Positions 25,973-33,510 of a stretch of DNA of 46,142 nt are shown here, in pieces. Within the stretch, counting starts at the first letter, position 1. Every line of letters begins with the position of its first letter. This stretch comes from Collinsella aerofaciens (GTDB lineage: Bacteria; Actinomycetota; Coriobacteriia; Coriobacteriales; Coriobacteriaceae), in contig NZ_JADPCJ010000003.1 in NCBI RefSeq assembly GCF_015670795.1, forward strand, positions 1-46,142. The letters are read 5' to 3'. Position numbers and translations under genes: made by a program. A model generated the notes under the pieces. It worked only from the letters and a program-made list of their open reading frames with translations. It had not been told where the DNA came from and ran no database searches.

Positions 25973-26701
25973 CTACTCGCAGAGCGAAAGGGCGGCCTCG
26001 TCGGCAACGACAACGCAGTTGGTGTGCAGCTGCAGGATCGAAGCCGGGCACTCGGGCGTAACCGGGCCATAGCACATGTCATGCACGGCCTGAGCCTTGG
26101 CCTCGCCGTTGGCGACGACCAGGATCATGCGGGCATACATGATGGTCTGGGTACCCATGGTGTAGGCCTGACGGGGAACATCGTCGATGCTGTCGAACAG
26201 GCGGCTGTTGGCCTGAATGGTGCTCTCGGTGAGGTCGACGCAGTGCGTGCCCTTGGAGAAGTGGTCATCGGGCTCGTTGAAGCCGATGTGGCCGTTGTTG
26301 CCGATGCCGAGCAGCTGCAGATCCGGGTAACCGGCGTCGGCGACGATCTTGTCGTACTCAGAGCAGGCGGCAGCGGCGTCGGGGTTGGAGCCATCGGGCA
26401 CATGCGTGTTGTTCAGGTCGATGTTGATGTGATCGAAGAAGTTCTCGCGCATGAAGTAGTGATAGCTCTGGGGATCGTCGTGCGAAAGGCCGCGATACTC
26501 GTCCAGGTTGTAGGTGCTGACCTCGGCAAAGTCGACGTCGCCCTTCTCGTACCAAGCAGCGAGCTGCTTGTAGGCACCGATCGGGGTGGAGCCGGTGGCA
26601 AGGCCCAGTACACAGTCGGGCTTGAGGATAACCTGGGCCGAGATGATATTGGCGGCCTTGCGGCTCATATCCTCGTAGTCTTTAGCTTTAATGATCTTCA
26701 T
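25973..26701 (-). CDS. nagB: glucosamine-6-phosphate deaminase
   Basis: The ATG behind AAAGGA gives 242 residues, the normal size; longer upstream frames lack support. It converts glucosamine-6-phosphate to fructose-6-phosphate and ammonia. Motifs: VLGLATGSTPIGAYKQL, YNLDEYRGL (acid/base Asp and Glu) and LGIGNNGHIGFNEP. It follows the PTS IIA gene and glmM, so catabolic (NagB) and anabolic (GlmM) amino-sugar steps sit together. A hairpin at 26899-26932 separates it from crr, suggesting its own transcript. Confidence 0.95.
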   Translation of the reverse strand: MKIIKAKDYEDMSRKAANIISAQVILKPDCVLGLATGSTPIGAYKQLAAWYEKGDVDFAEVSTYNLDEYRGLSHDDPQSYHYFMRENFFDHINIDLNNTHVPDGSNPDAAAACSEYDKIVADAGYPDLQLLGIGNNGHIGFNEPDDHFSKGTHCVDLTESTIQANSRLFDSIDDVPRQAYTMGTQTIMYARMILVVANGEAKAQAVHDMCYGPVTPECPASILQLHTNCVVVADEAALSLCE

Positions 26702-26898
26702 TACGCGTCCTTTCTCGTACAAGAGAGGCAAGGCTCCCTTACAAGCACTTGCCCGCGGCCCGCGTCGGCCGCAACCAACGTGTGCGGCCACCAGGGCGAG
26801 GTCGCGTAATGTATGTGTCTCGTGTCTAGCCGCGTCGAGGCCCCTGCCCGTCCACGGTGACCCGAAGCTGTTTAGCCTCGGACGTTTCCCATCTTGCC

Positions 26899-26932
26899 AC
26901 GGAGGGCGTCCTCTTTCAAGGGCGCCCTCCGT
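26899..26932 (-). terminator. hairpin between crr and nagB
   Basis: ACGGAGGGCG pairs with CGCCCTCCGT perfectly. No U-run follows on the minus strand, so it may be a weak terminator or an RNA-processing/stability hairpin. Confidence 0.55.
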
Positions 26933-26972
26933 AAACGTGTTTGAATTGTAGGCTAATGGCCACGTGCACTTG

Positions 26973-27470
26973 CTAGCGCTCGCGAGCAACGATGAGCTGG
27001 TCCATCTCTTCGACATGCACGCCAACGGAGCCCTTGATACTCGAGAACTCAACGGAGTTGCACACCAAGATGGGAACCGTCACATCGTAGCCCTCGGCAG
27101 CAATTGCCTCGCGATCGAACTCAATGAGTACATCGCCCTTATGGACGATGTCACCCACTTGCGCATGCACGGTAAAGTGCTTGCCCTCGAGCTGAACAGT
27201 GTCCAAACCAACGTGGATGAGCACGTCCAAGCCATCGACCGTGTTAAGCGCAACAGCGTGTCCCGTGGGAAAAATGGCCTCGACCTTGGCATCAGCCGGT
27301 GCAATCACACGCGTTCCGGTGGGCCGAATCGCCACGCCCTGGCCCAAAAGGCCGGTGGCAAACGTCTGGTCGTTTACCTCGGAAAGCGGAATGACATCGC
27401 CCGAGATGGGAGCATCCAGCGTAAGGACTCGACCACGCATACCAAAAGACCTTAGGACTTTAGTGAACAT
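26973..27470 (-). CDS. crr: PTS glucose-type EIIA component, stand-alone
   Basis: From the ATG behind GAGGGGGAGC the protein has 165 residues, all of it an EIIA-Glc domain. The phosphorylated His86 is in LIHVGLDTV and the second conserved His in PTGHAVAL. It accepts phosphate from HPr and passes it to a sugar EIIB; in many bacteria it also regulates carbon use. No EIIB or EIIC gene is adjacent, so it must serve a permease elsewhere. With nagB downstream, N-acetylglucosamine or glucosamine uptake is a plausible partner, but this is inference. Confidence 0.92.
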   Translation of the reverse strand: MFTKVLRSFGMRGRVLTLDAPISGDVIPLSEVNDQTFATGLLGQGVAIRPTGTRVIAPADAKVEAIFPTGHAVALNTVDGLDVLIHVGLDTVQLEGKHFTVHAQVGDIVHKGDVLIEFDREAIAAEGYDVTVPILVCNSVEFSSIKGSVGVHVEEMDQLIVARER

Positions 27471-27541
27471 GCTCCCCCTCGGACATACCAATCAATCAAA
27501 ATAACCTTAACAGTTTACCACTTGGCAACGGTTTTTGACCA

Positions 27542-28879
27542 TTAGGGAAGTTCGCGCTTGACAACCTCGACGATGTCGTCGACAACGCGCTGGGTCAGCT
27601 CGTGCGTCTCGGCCTCGGCCATCACGCGGACCAGCGGCTCGGTACCGCTCGGGCGCACCAGAATGCGGCCGCGGCCGTCAAGCTCCTTCTCGGCAGCAGC
27701 GACGGCGTCCCAAATGGGCTGGCAATCGTCCAAACCGGCCTTGTTGTCGGAATGCACATTGACGAGTACCTGCGGGTACTTCTTCATGATGCCGGCAAGA
27801 TCGGTGAGGGTACGACCAGTGCGCTTGAGCACGGCCAGCAGCTGCAGAGCCGTCACCAGGCCATCACCGGTGGTGTTGTGCTCCAGGAAGATGATGTGGC
27901 CGGACTGTTCGCCGCCGATGACGGCGCCGTCCGCGAGCATGCGCTCCAGAACGTAGCGGTCGCCCACGGCGGTCTGGACCATCTCGAAGCCCTGCTCCTT
28001 CATAGCGATGGAGAAGCCCAGGTTGCACATAACGGTCGAGACGATCTCGGAGTTGGCGAGCTTGCCGCGAGCGGCGAGGTCAGAACCGCAGATAGCCAGG
28101 ATGTAGTCACCGTCGATCTCATTGCCCTCGCTGTCCACGAACAGTACGCGGTCGGCGTCGCCGTCGTGGGCAAGACCGATATCAGCATGGGTGCGCAGCA
28201 CGAGCTCGCGCAGGGGCTCGAGGTGCGTAGAGCCGCACTCAACGTTAATGTCAGTGCCGCAGTAATCGGTGTTGATGGCATGGACCGTGGCACCCAGGCG
28301 CTGCAGCGCGGCGGGCGTGGTCTGGCAAGAAGCGCCATGGCCGCAGTCGACGGCAACGACCAGGCCGTCGAGCCTCAGGCCATCAAGCGTATCGATGGCG
28401 TGGTCGACATATGCCTTGCGGGCATCCTTCATCTTGATGATGTGGCCCACGCCGGCACCGGTCGGAAGCGTGTCGGCAGCCATGGCTTCCTCGGACATGA
28501 CCCAGGCGCTGATCTCTTCCTCGACAGCATCGGGAAGCTTCATACCCTTACGGCTAAAGAACTTGATGCCGTTGAACTCCGGCGGATTGTGCGAAGCAGA
28601 GATGACGATGCCGCCGTCGAGCTCGTTTTGAACAGTGAGCAGCGCCACGGCGGGCGTGGGGATGACGCCGCAGCAGTGCGGACGGCCGCCCTCGGCCATA
28701 ATGCCGGCGGTCAGAGCGCTCTCGAGCATGGTGCCCGAAAGGCGCGTGTCACGGCCGATGCAGATGTCCGGACCAAGAAACTTGGTCGCCGCGCGGCCCA
28801 GGCGAAACGCGAGGTCACACGAGAGGTCGGCATTGGCGACGCCACGGACGCCGTCGGTACCGAAGATGTTCTGGGGCAT
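27542..28879 (-). CDS. glmM: phosphoglucosamine mutase
   Basis: A 445-residue enzyme of normal length that interconverts glucosamine-6-phosphate and glucosamine-1-phosphate for cell-wall UDP-GlcNAc synthesis. It opens with FGTDGVRGVAN. The phosphoserine is about residue 96 in ISASHNPPEFNGIKFF. The magnesium loop is DGDADRVLFVD, the sugar loop GGEQSGHI, and the C-terminal phosphate loop VRPSGTEPLVRVMAE. AAGGAGCG precedes the ATG. It follows rpsI after a terminator. Confidence 0.96.
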   Translation of the reverse strand: MPQNIFGTDGVRGVANADLSCDLAFRLGRAATKFLGPDICIGRDTRLSGTMLESALTAGIMAEGGRPHCCGVIPTPAVALLTVQNELDGGIVISASHNPPEFNGIKFFSRKGMKLPDAVEEEISAWVMSEEAMAADTLPTGAGVGHIIKMKDARKAYVDHAIDTLDGLRLDGLVVAVDCGHGASCQTTPAALQRLGATVHAINTDYCGTDINVECGSTHLEPLRELVLRTHADIGLAHDGDADRVLFVDSEGNEIDGDYILAICGSDLAARGKLANSEIVSTVMCNLGFSIAMKEQGFEMVQTAVGDRYVLERMLADGAVIGGEQSGHIIFLEHNTTGDGLVTALQLLAVLKRTGRTLTDLAGIMKKYPQVLVNVHSDNKAGLDDCQPIWDAVAAAEKELDGRGRILVRPSGTEPLVRVMAEAETHELTQRVVDDIVEVVKRELP

Positions 28880-28928
28880 AGGATCGCTCCTTCCCTAGCA
28901 GGCGATATGCAACCGCCCACCCTAGTCG

Positions 28929-28972
28929 AAAAAGAAAAGCGGGACCCGCCGAGGAATCGGCAGGCCCCGCTT
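28929..28972 (-). terminator. terminator of the rplM-rpsI operon
   Basis: The stem 28937-28950 / 28959-28972 has two mismatches in DNA that become G-U pairs only in the minus-strand RNA. A U-rich run follows in that direction, which supports minus-strand termination. Confidence 0.88.
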
Positions 28973-29002
28973 GTACATTGTATCTCGAAAGGAGATAAAA
29001 CC

Positions 29003-29398
<396 letters not shown>

Positions 29399-29400
29399 CT

Positions 29401-29844
29401 TTAAGCCTCCAGCTCAATCTTCGTGGGGTTCTGGGCAGCATGCGGATGCTCGGCACCAGCGTAGACCTTAAGCTTGGTCATCTGGGCACGGCCGAGGGTG
29501 GTCTTGGGCAGCATACCGCGAACGGCGCGCTCGATGACCTTCTCCGGGTGCTTCTCCATAGCCTGGCGGAAGCTCTCAGCCTTGAGGCCGCCGTTGTAGC
29601 CGCTGTGGCGATAATAGGTCTTCGTGTCGGCCTTGTTACCGGTAAGCTGGACCTTATCGGCGTTGATGACGACAACGAAGTCGCCGCAGTCGCTGTTGGG
29701 CGTGAACTGGGGCTTGTTCTTACCGCGCAGGATCATTGCGATCTGGGTGGCAAGACGGCCCAGGACAGCACCATCGGCGTCGACGAGAACCCAGTTGCGC
29801 TGGACCTCGCCCTGCTTGGCGTAGTGAGTCGATTTCGAAATCAC
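29401..29844 (-). CDS. rplM: 50S ribosomal protein L13
   Basis: A GTG start behind GGAGGAG gives 147 residues. Typical L13 stretches are [47 protein letters not shown] and [31 protein letters not shown]. It is the first gene of the rplM-rpsI operon, transcribed from the promoter at 29911-29938 through a leader with a bulged hairpin. Confidence 0.98.
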   Translation of the reverse strand: MISKSTHYAKQGEVQRNWVLVDADGAVLGRLATQIAMILRGKNKPQFTPNSDCGDFVVVINADKVQLTGNKADTKTYYRHSGYNGGLKAESFRQAMEKHPEKVIERAVRGMLPKTTLGRAQMTKLKVYAGAEHPHAAQNPTKIELEA

Positions 29845-29872
29845 TTAGACTCCTCCATGTACAGTACGTGTT

Positions 29873-29938
29873 GTTACAGAGATTCACGGGGCTCTGCAAG
29901 TAACCCGTCCATATTACCCCGCTCGCCGTACGAGTCAA
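29873..29938 (-). promoter_or_regulatory. rplM promoter and possible L13 autoregulatory leader
   Basis: On the minus strand TTGACT (29933-29938) and TAATAT (29911-29916) are 16 bp apart. The transcript would begin near 29904. Immediately after comes GTTA-[UUG]-CAGAG...CUCUG-UAAC (29873-29904), a hairpin with a three-base bulge, ending about 28 nt before the start codon. L13 leaders in Firmicutes are simple hairpins in this position. The assignment here is by resemblance only. Confidence 0.65.
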
Positions 29939-30037
29939 CAGGTATTTTGGTTCCGACCAGAGTTTCTGCACATGTCATCCACGAGCCGTGATTTTCCAGC
30001 TCTTTAGCTGTTGTCATTTTTTGAGGGTTCGCCGTCG

Positions 30038-30916
30038 TTAGCGCTCAACGAACTCTTGGATTTCCGCGAGCAGGCGCTTTGCCTCCTGACGGCCCTGGAT
30101 ATACAGGTCCAAAAGCTTTGCCGGATCGTGCTCGACATGGCCGACCTCGACCGGCTTTTGCGGAGCGACGACCAACGCACGGCCCTCGCGCTCATACTTC
30201 CACAGGTGCATGCGCTGGATGTTGTAACGGTCGTGGCGCGTCTCGATAGCCTCGAGCAGATAGGGGTAGTCGGCATAACGCGCACGCGCGGCCGGCAAAA
30301 ACTCGTAGGGCTTTTTCTCATACGAACGGTCCTGCGTGACGATGACGACCGCGCGATCGAAGCCCGCCTCCTCGAGCACATGCTCGATGGGGACCGAATC
30401 GGCCACGCCACCGTCGACATATTTGTGCCCGTCAATCTCGACCGGCGGCGTCACCAGCGGCAACGAGGTCGAGGCGCGCACGGCGTCGAGATCGAGCACG
30501 GCGCTTTTAACCGGGAGGTACGTGGCAGTTCCAAAGAGCATGTCCGTCGCGACGGCGTACATCTCGATGGGGCTCGCGTCGAACACCTCGTTGTCAAAGG
30601 GATCTAGGCGGTCTTGGACATCGTTGAAGATAAAGTCGTAGCCGACGATAGAGCCCGTGGACGCAAACGATGCGGCGCCCATGAAGCGGCTGTCGCTGCA
30701 GAAAGCCAGGTTGATGCGGTTGGCACGGCCGATCTGGTGCGACTTGTAGTTCACGCCGTTGAGGGCGCCGGCCGATACACCGTAGACCGCCGGAATCTCG
30801 ACGCCGGCCTCCATGAGAACGTCGAGCACGCCCGCAGTAAACTGCCCGCGAAAACTGCCGCCCTCCAAGACGAGCGCGACCTTGCCGGCGTTCTTTGCCT
30901 TATCTTCTGCAGTCAT
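30038..30916 (-). CDS. patatin-like phospholipase
   Basis: A 292-residue serine hydrolase of the patatin family. The oxyanion loop is EGGSFRGQFTAGVLD near 19-33. The nucleophile is Ser48 in YGVSAGALNG and the catalytic Asp lies in KYVDGGVADSVP. There is no signal peptide or membrane helix, so it is probably cytoplasmic. These proteins resemble the RssA/YjjU group and hydrolyse lipids; the physiological substrate is unknown. AGGAGGT precedes the ATG. It is likely a single-gene transcript. Confidence 0.9.
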   Translation of the reverse strand: MTAEDKAKNAGKVALVLEGGSFRGQFTAGVLDVLMEAGVEIPAVYGVSAGALNGVNYKSHQIGRANRINLAFCSDSRFMGAASFASTGSIVGYDFIFNDVQDRLDPFDNEVFDASPIEMYAVATDMLFGTATYLPVKSAVLDLDAVRASTSLPLVTPPVEIDGHKYVDGGVADSVPIEHVLEEAGFDRAVVIVTQDRSYEKKPYEFLPAARARYADYPYLLEAIETRHDRYNIQRMHLWKYEREGRALVVAPQKPVEVGHVEHDPAKLLDLYIQGRQEAKRLLAEIQEFVER

Positions 30917-31364
30917 ATTGACCTCCTGCGATTACGTTTTGACTTTCTTCTACCCAGTTTTGGGATGGAGGGCGCGCAGGTTTTTTTGAGGCGGCAGGCG
31001 AAACGGAAAGTGCGTCCCAGTTTGAGGCGGGATTCCGGGATGTGCTTTCCGCTTGGACCGCCGTTGGGAAAGCGTGTCCCACTCTGCGTCACTGAGGCGT
31101 TTGCTTAACGCTCGCGCCCTGCGCAGAGTTCGATTCTCCGCGGTACGGGAATTCGCTGATGCGAGGCAAAGCCAGCTGAAATTCGATAAACATCGCATCC
31201 GTTTTGAGCCGAAAGTTTGCGCGGAGAATCCGCGTATTTGCTTCGCAAATCCGCACCGGCTTCGGCCGCCTGCCGGCGCCCTCGCCCGCTCGCTACAAAC
31301 GCTCCGCGTTTGTTTAACGCTCGCGCCCTGCGCAGAGTTCGATTCTCCGCGGTATCTATAAGTA
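30917..31364. other. repeat-rich intergenic region between the lipase gene and the tmRNA terminator
   Basis: No gene is credible here. It holds two direct copies of GGAAAGYGYGTCCCA (31005-31019 and 31067-31081) and one related inverted copy (31037-31050). It also holds two 49-bp direct repeats containing an inverted copy of the tmRNA T-arm, and a GC-rich stretch with many short dyads (31218-31305). Confidence 0.7.
31097..31354 (+). repeat. 49-bp direct repeat pair bearing a tmRNA T-arm copy
   Basis: Copies at 31097-31145 and 31306-31354 differ at one base. Each ends in GAGTTCGATTCTCCGCG, identical to the tmRNA 3' T-arm region but on the opposite strand from the tmRNA gene. The 160-bp spacer contains more dyads, including an inverted GCGGAGAATC near 31218. 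No integrase is nearby. Confidence 0.9.
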
Positions 31365-31400
31365 ATAAAAAAGCAGATAGGTGCGTTTACCTACCTGCTT
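31365..31400 (-). terminator. terminator of ssrA
   Basis: On the minus strand AAGCAGGTAGGT pairs with ACCTATCTGCTT (one wobble) and is followed by a U-run. It begins 8 nt past the CCA. Confidence 0.92.
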
Positions 31401-31408
31401 ATAACTAT

Positions 31409-31772
31409 TGGTGGAGGCGCGGAGAATCGAACTCCGGTCCACGAAAGCCCCCTGATTGGCATCTCCAAGCTCAGTCGCTGGTTTAGTCTCGGACACTTTG
31501 CGCGCAGCGACACGCTCGCGGCGTCCTAACCGGTTCGGTCTTAGCCCGCGCCATACCGATTACGTGCGCAGGAGCATTCCCCTAACATGACGTCGCGCCG
31601 GTGTCGGGGAAATCACCGGGTTGACGCGCCGCTATAAACTAAGCAGCGAGAGCCATAGGCTCAAAAGAAGAGTTGTTGTCAATTCAATTTGACGGTACCC
31701 CTGTTTAACGAGGCGAGGAGACCTCGGCTTGCTTCCTCTCTCAGAGCTATCGTGTCGAAACCAGTCGCCCCC
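31409..31772 (-). ncRNA. ssrA: transfer-messenger RNA (tmRNA)
   Basis: About 364 nt, the usual size of a one-piece tmRNA that rescues stalled ribosomes. On the minus strand the 5' end GGGGGCG...GGTTTCGACACGAT pairs with the 3' CGCCTCC, followed by A and an encoded CCA. The T-arm is GGAGTTCGATTCTCC. The tag frame runs 31680 to 31639 and would add DNNSSFEPMALAA before TAG, with the standard ALAA end recognised by ClpXP. The tag begins with GAC (Asp) rather than the common GCN. The resume codon is inferred from an in-frame TGA two codons upstream. Confidence 0.96.
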
Positions 31773-32008
31773 GAATGTCGGGAAGTCTGGATGGCATTGG
31801 GCACGAGCACCCAACACCCGTCGACTTTTCAAGGAACATGCAGGGCGAGCCCCGCTTGTGGAGTGTTATCTTACCACGTTCTGAAAGCGGACAGCTGTTC
31901 TATGCACGAGCTGTGAAGACCCCAATGTGCGCCACACTTCGCACTTTTGTTACCGATCACGTCACGTATATTTTCGCCAAGCAAAATTGACCCGTCGAAA
32001 GGACCGTT

Positions 32009-32443
32009 ATGGATACCAAGCAGCAACTCGTCAATGCCCTCGCAGGCCTGGGCTCAACCATTACCGAAGCTATGGATGTCATCGAGGGCTTTGTCCCCTG
32101 CGGACATCCCGCCCTCACGGTATCGAACGCACTCGTCGCGCTGGACGCTGACGATGATGCAGCTCTCGCCCAGCAGCTTGAGACCGTCGAGGGCTTTATC
32201 GACCACGTGAGTGAGAACCGCGGCGTGACCGCCTACCACGGCATTGAGGTCGAGCTCGCGGGTCCCAAAGCCGATCTGTTCGCAGCAATCCGCGAGGTAG
32301 GTGCCCTTATGCAGACCGCAGGCGTCAAGAACACCCAGGTCAACGAGTGGGTCTACCGCAGCCTGGCAGCACTCGACAGCTCCGACGAAAAGGCAGCCGA
32401 GCAGCTCGCAGAAAGTCCCGCCATCAAGGCCGAGCTTTTGTAA
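32009..32443 (+). CDS. small helical protein of unknown function
   Basis: 144 residues, preceded by GAAAGGACC. The sequence is acidic and mostly helical, with no signal peptide, membrane segment or cysteine cluster apart from a CGHP in the first third. Coding bias is good. I do not recognise a family. It stands alone, convergent with the PIN/antitoxin pair, with tmRNA divergent upstream. Confidence 0.75.
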   Translation: MDTKQQLVNALAGLGSTITEAMDVIEGFVPCGHPALTVSNALVALDADDDAALAQQLETVEGFIDHVSENRGVTAYHGIEVELAGPKADLFAAIREVGALMQTAGVKNTQVNEWVYRSLAALDSSDEKAAEQLAESPAIKAELL

Positions 32444-32501
32444 ATAGCAGACGCGGGCCCCTTGGCGCATCGTCGTCCAAGAGGCCCGCAAACAGTTCGC
32501 G

Positions 32502-33017
32502 TCAACCGATAGCCGCGCGGCCACGTTCGGCCAAAGCAAGAATCGGCATCATTTGACGAGGTGTCTTTGCTGCAAGATCGGCATGTTCGAGCAGCTTGCG
32601 ATCGTTGGTCACCAAGTAATCAACCTGCGCGCGCTTGCACGCGGCGAGTACCAAGTTGTCCTCGTAATCGCGATGGAGCGTCAGATATTTGTCAGCTAGC
32701 CACAGATCAGATGCATCGGCGCCCACGGCCATAGCGTTTTCGGTCATATTCCGAACAAACGCCAGCGCCGCATCGCCAATCGCGCGGGCAGAAGCCTCGT
32801 CGAGCGCTCCCCCGCTGGCAAGAACGCTACGCTTCAGCTCGTGTTGGACAACGTACAGCACGTCCTTAGCGATATGCACCGGGAAGAACAGCAACGCCCC
32901 CGTCTCCGCCGCCTGCCCAATAAACGCACGCGCGGCAAGCGACTCGGCATGGTCGACGCAAAACGAATCAACCCATACGTTGGCATCCACCATTATTTTG
33001 AGGGAAGCCCCGCTCAC
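32502..33017 (-). CDS. PIN-domain toxin (VapC-like)
   Basis: 171 residues with the PIN nuclease acidic residues: Asp in IMVDANVWVD near 10, a second acidic group in ASDLWLADKYL, and DYEDNLVLAACKRAQVDYLVTND near the C-terminus. PIN toxins cleave RNA in a magnesium-dependent way. Its ATG overlaps the end of the antitoxin gene (ATGA type, 4 nt), the standard antitoxin-first arrangement. The target RNA is unknown. Confidence 0.85.
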   Translation of the reverse strand: MSGASLKIMVDANVWVDSFCVDHAESLAARAFIGQAAETGALLFFPVHIAKDVLYVVQHELKRSVLASGGALDEASARAIGDAALAFVRNMTENAMAVGADASDLWLADKYLTLHRDYEDNLVLAACKRAQVDYLVTNDRKLLEHADLAAKTPRQMMPILALAERGRAAIG

Positions 33018-33349
33018 AGGATCATCCCCTTTTGGCGATAATGCTCATCCATGGCTTCAGAATAGATTGCGTCCCAACCGCGATCGTCGGATACGGGCGA
33101 CACAGCGATGCCCAAATCTGCATAAAGCCGGTCTGCCGCTGCCCACGACGCGGCGAACGGCGTATCGGGCGCGACGGTCTGCTGCCGGTCGTCGACGGCC
33201 GAAAGCACTTCCTCGCACTGCCCGCCACCCTGCGCGACCTTGGCCACGACCTTTTTGATGAGCTCGGGCAGTGACCTGCCCGAAAGCTGTAGCGCTTCCT
33301 CGGCGCGCTCTTTAACCGAGCGATCTACGCGAACATTCACCTGCGCCAT
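33014..33349 (-). CDS. RelB/DinJ-type antitoxin
   Basis: Starting at the ATG of MAQVNVRVDRSVKERAEEAL, the product is 111 residues. The first 45 form a ribbon-helix-helix DNA-binding domain of the RelB/DinJ type (VNVRVD..VKERAEEALQLSGRSLPELIKKVV). The remainder should wrap the toxin. The ribosome-binding site is weak; a GTG six codons upstream, with GAAGGGA before it, is an alternative start. DinJ-like antitoxins usually pair with RelE/YafQ toxins, yet the partner here is a PIN protein. The upstream region has three GCTAGC sites, consistent with autorepression. Confidence 0.82.
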   Translation of the reverse strand: MAQVNVRVDRSVKERAEEALQLSGRSLPELIKKVVAKVAQGGGQCEEVLSAVDDRQQTVAPDTPFAASWAAADRLYADLGIAVSPVSDDRGWDAIYSEAMDEHYRQKGMIL

Positions 33350-33386
33350 GCCACTAACAGCACCCACGTCGATCCCGCTCCCTTCA

Positions 33387-33429
33387 ATTGCTAGCCATGC
33401 TAGCACCACTTTATAGAGAAGCTAGCAAA
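33387..33429 (-). promoter_or_regulatory. probable toxin-antitoxin operator
   Basis: GCTAGC occurs at 33390, 33399 and 33421. The outer two form ATTGCTAGC ... GCTAGCAAAT. They surround the sequence read on the minus strand as TATAAA. Ribbon-helix-helix antitoxins commonly bind such short repeated palindromes at their own promoter. Confidence 0.6.
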
Positions 33430-33510
33430 TGGTCAAATGCAAAAGACCTGCACCTGGACGACACCGATGCCGTCTGGGCGCAGGCCAGATAACGTGGGCG
33501 AACACGTCTG

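Noticed and set aside
25713..26072. 119-residue plus-strand frame before nagB
   Set aside because: It enters the antisense of nagB and its terminator, and shows no family resemblance or ribosome-binding site.
31217..31486. Plus-strand frame ending in RRGESNSGPR
   Set aside because: It is the antisense of the tmRNA 3' end plus its repeats; no ribosome-binding site or family.
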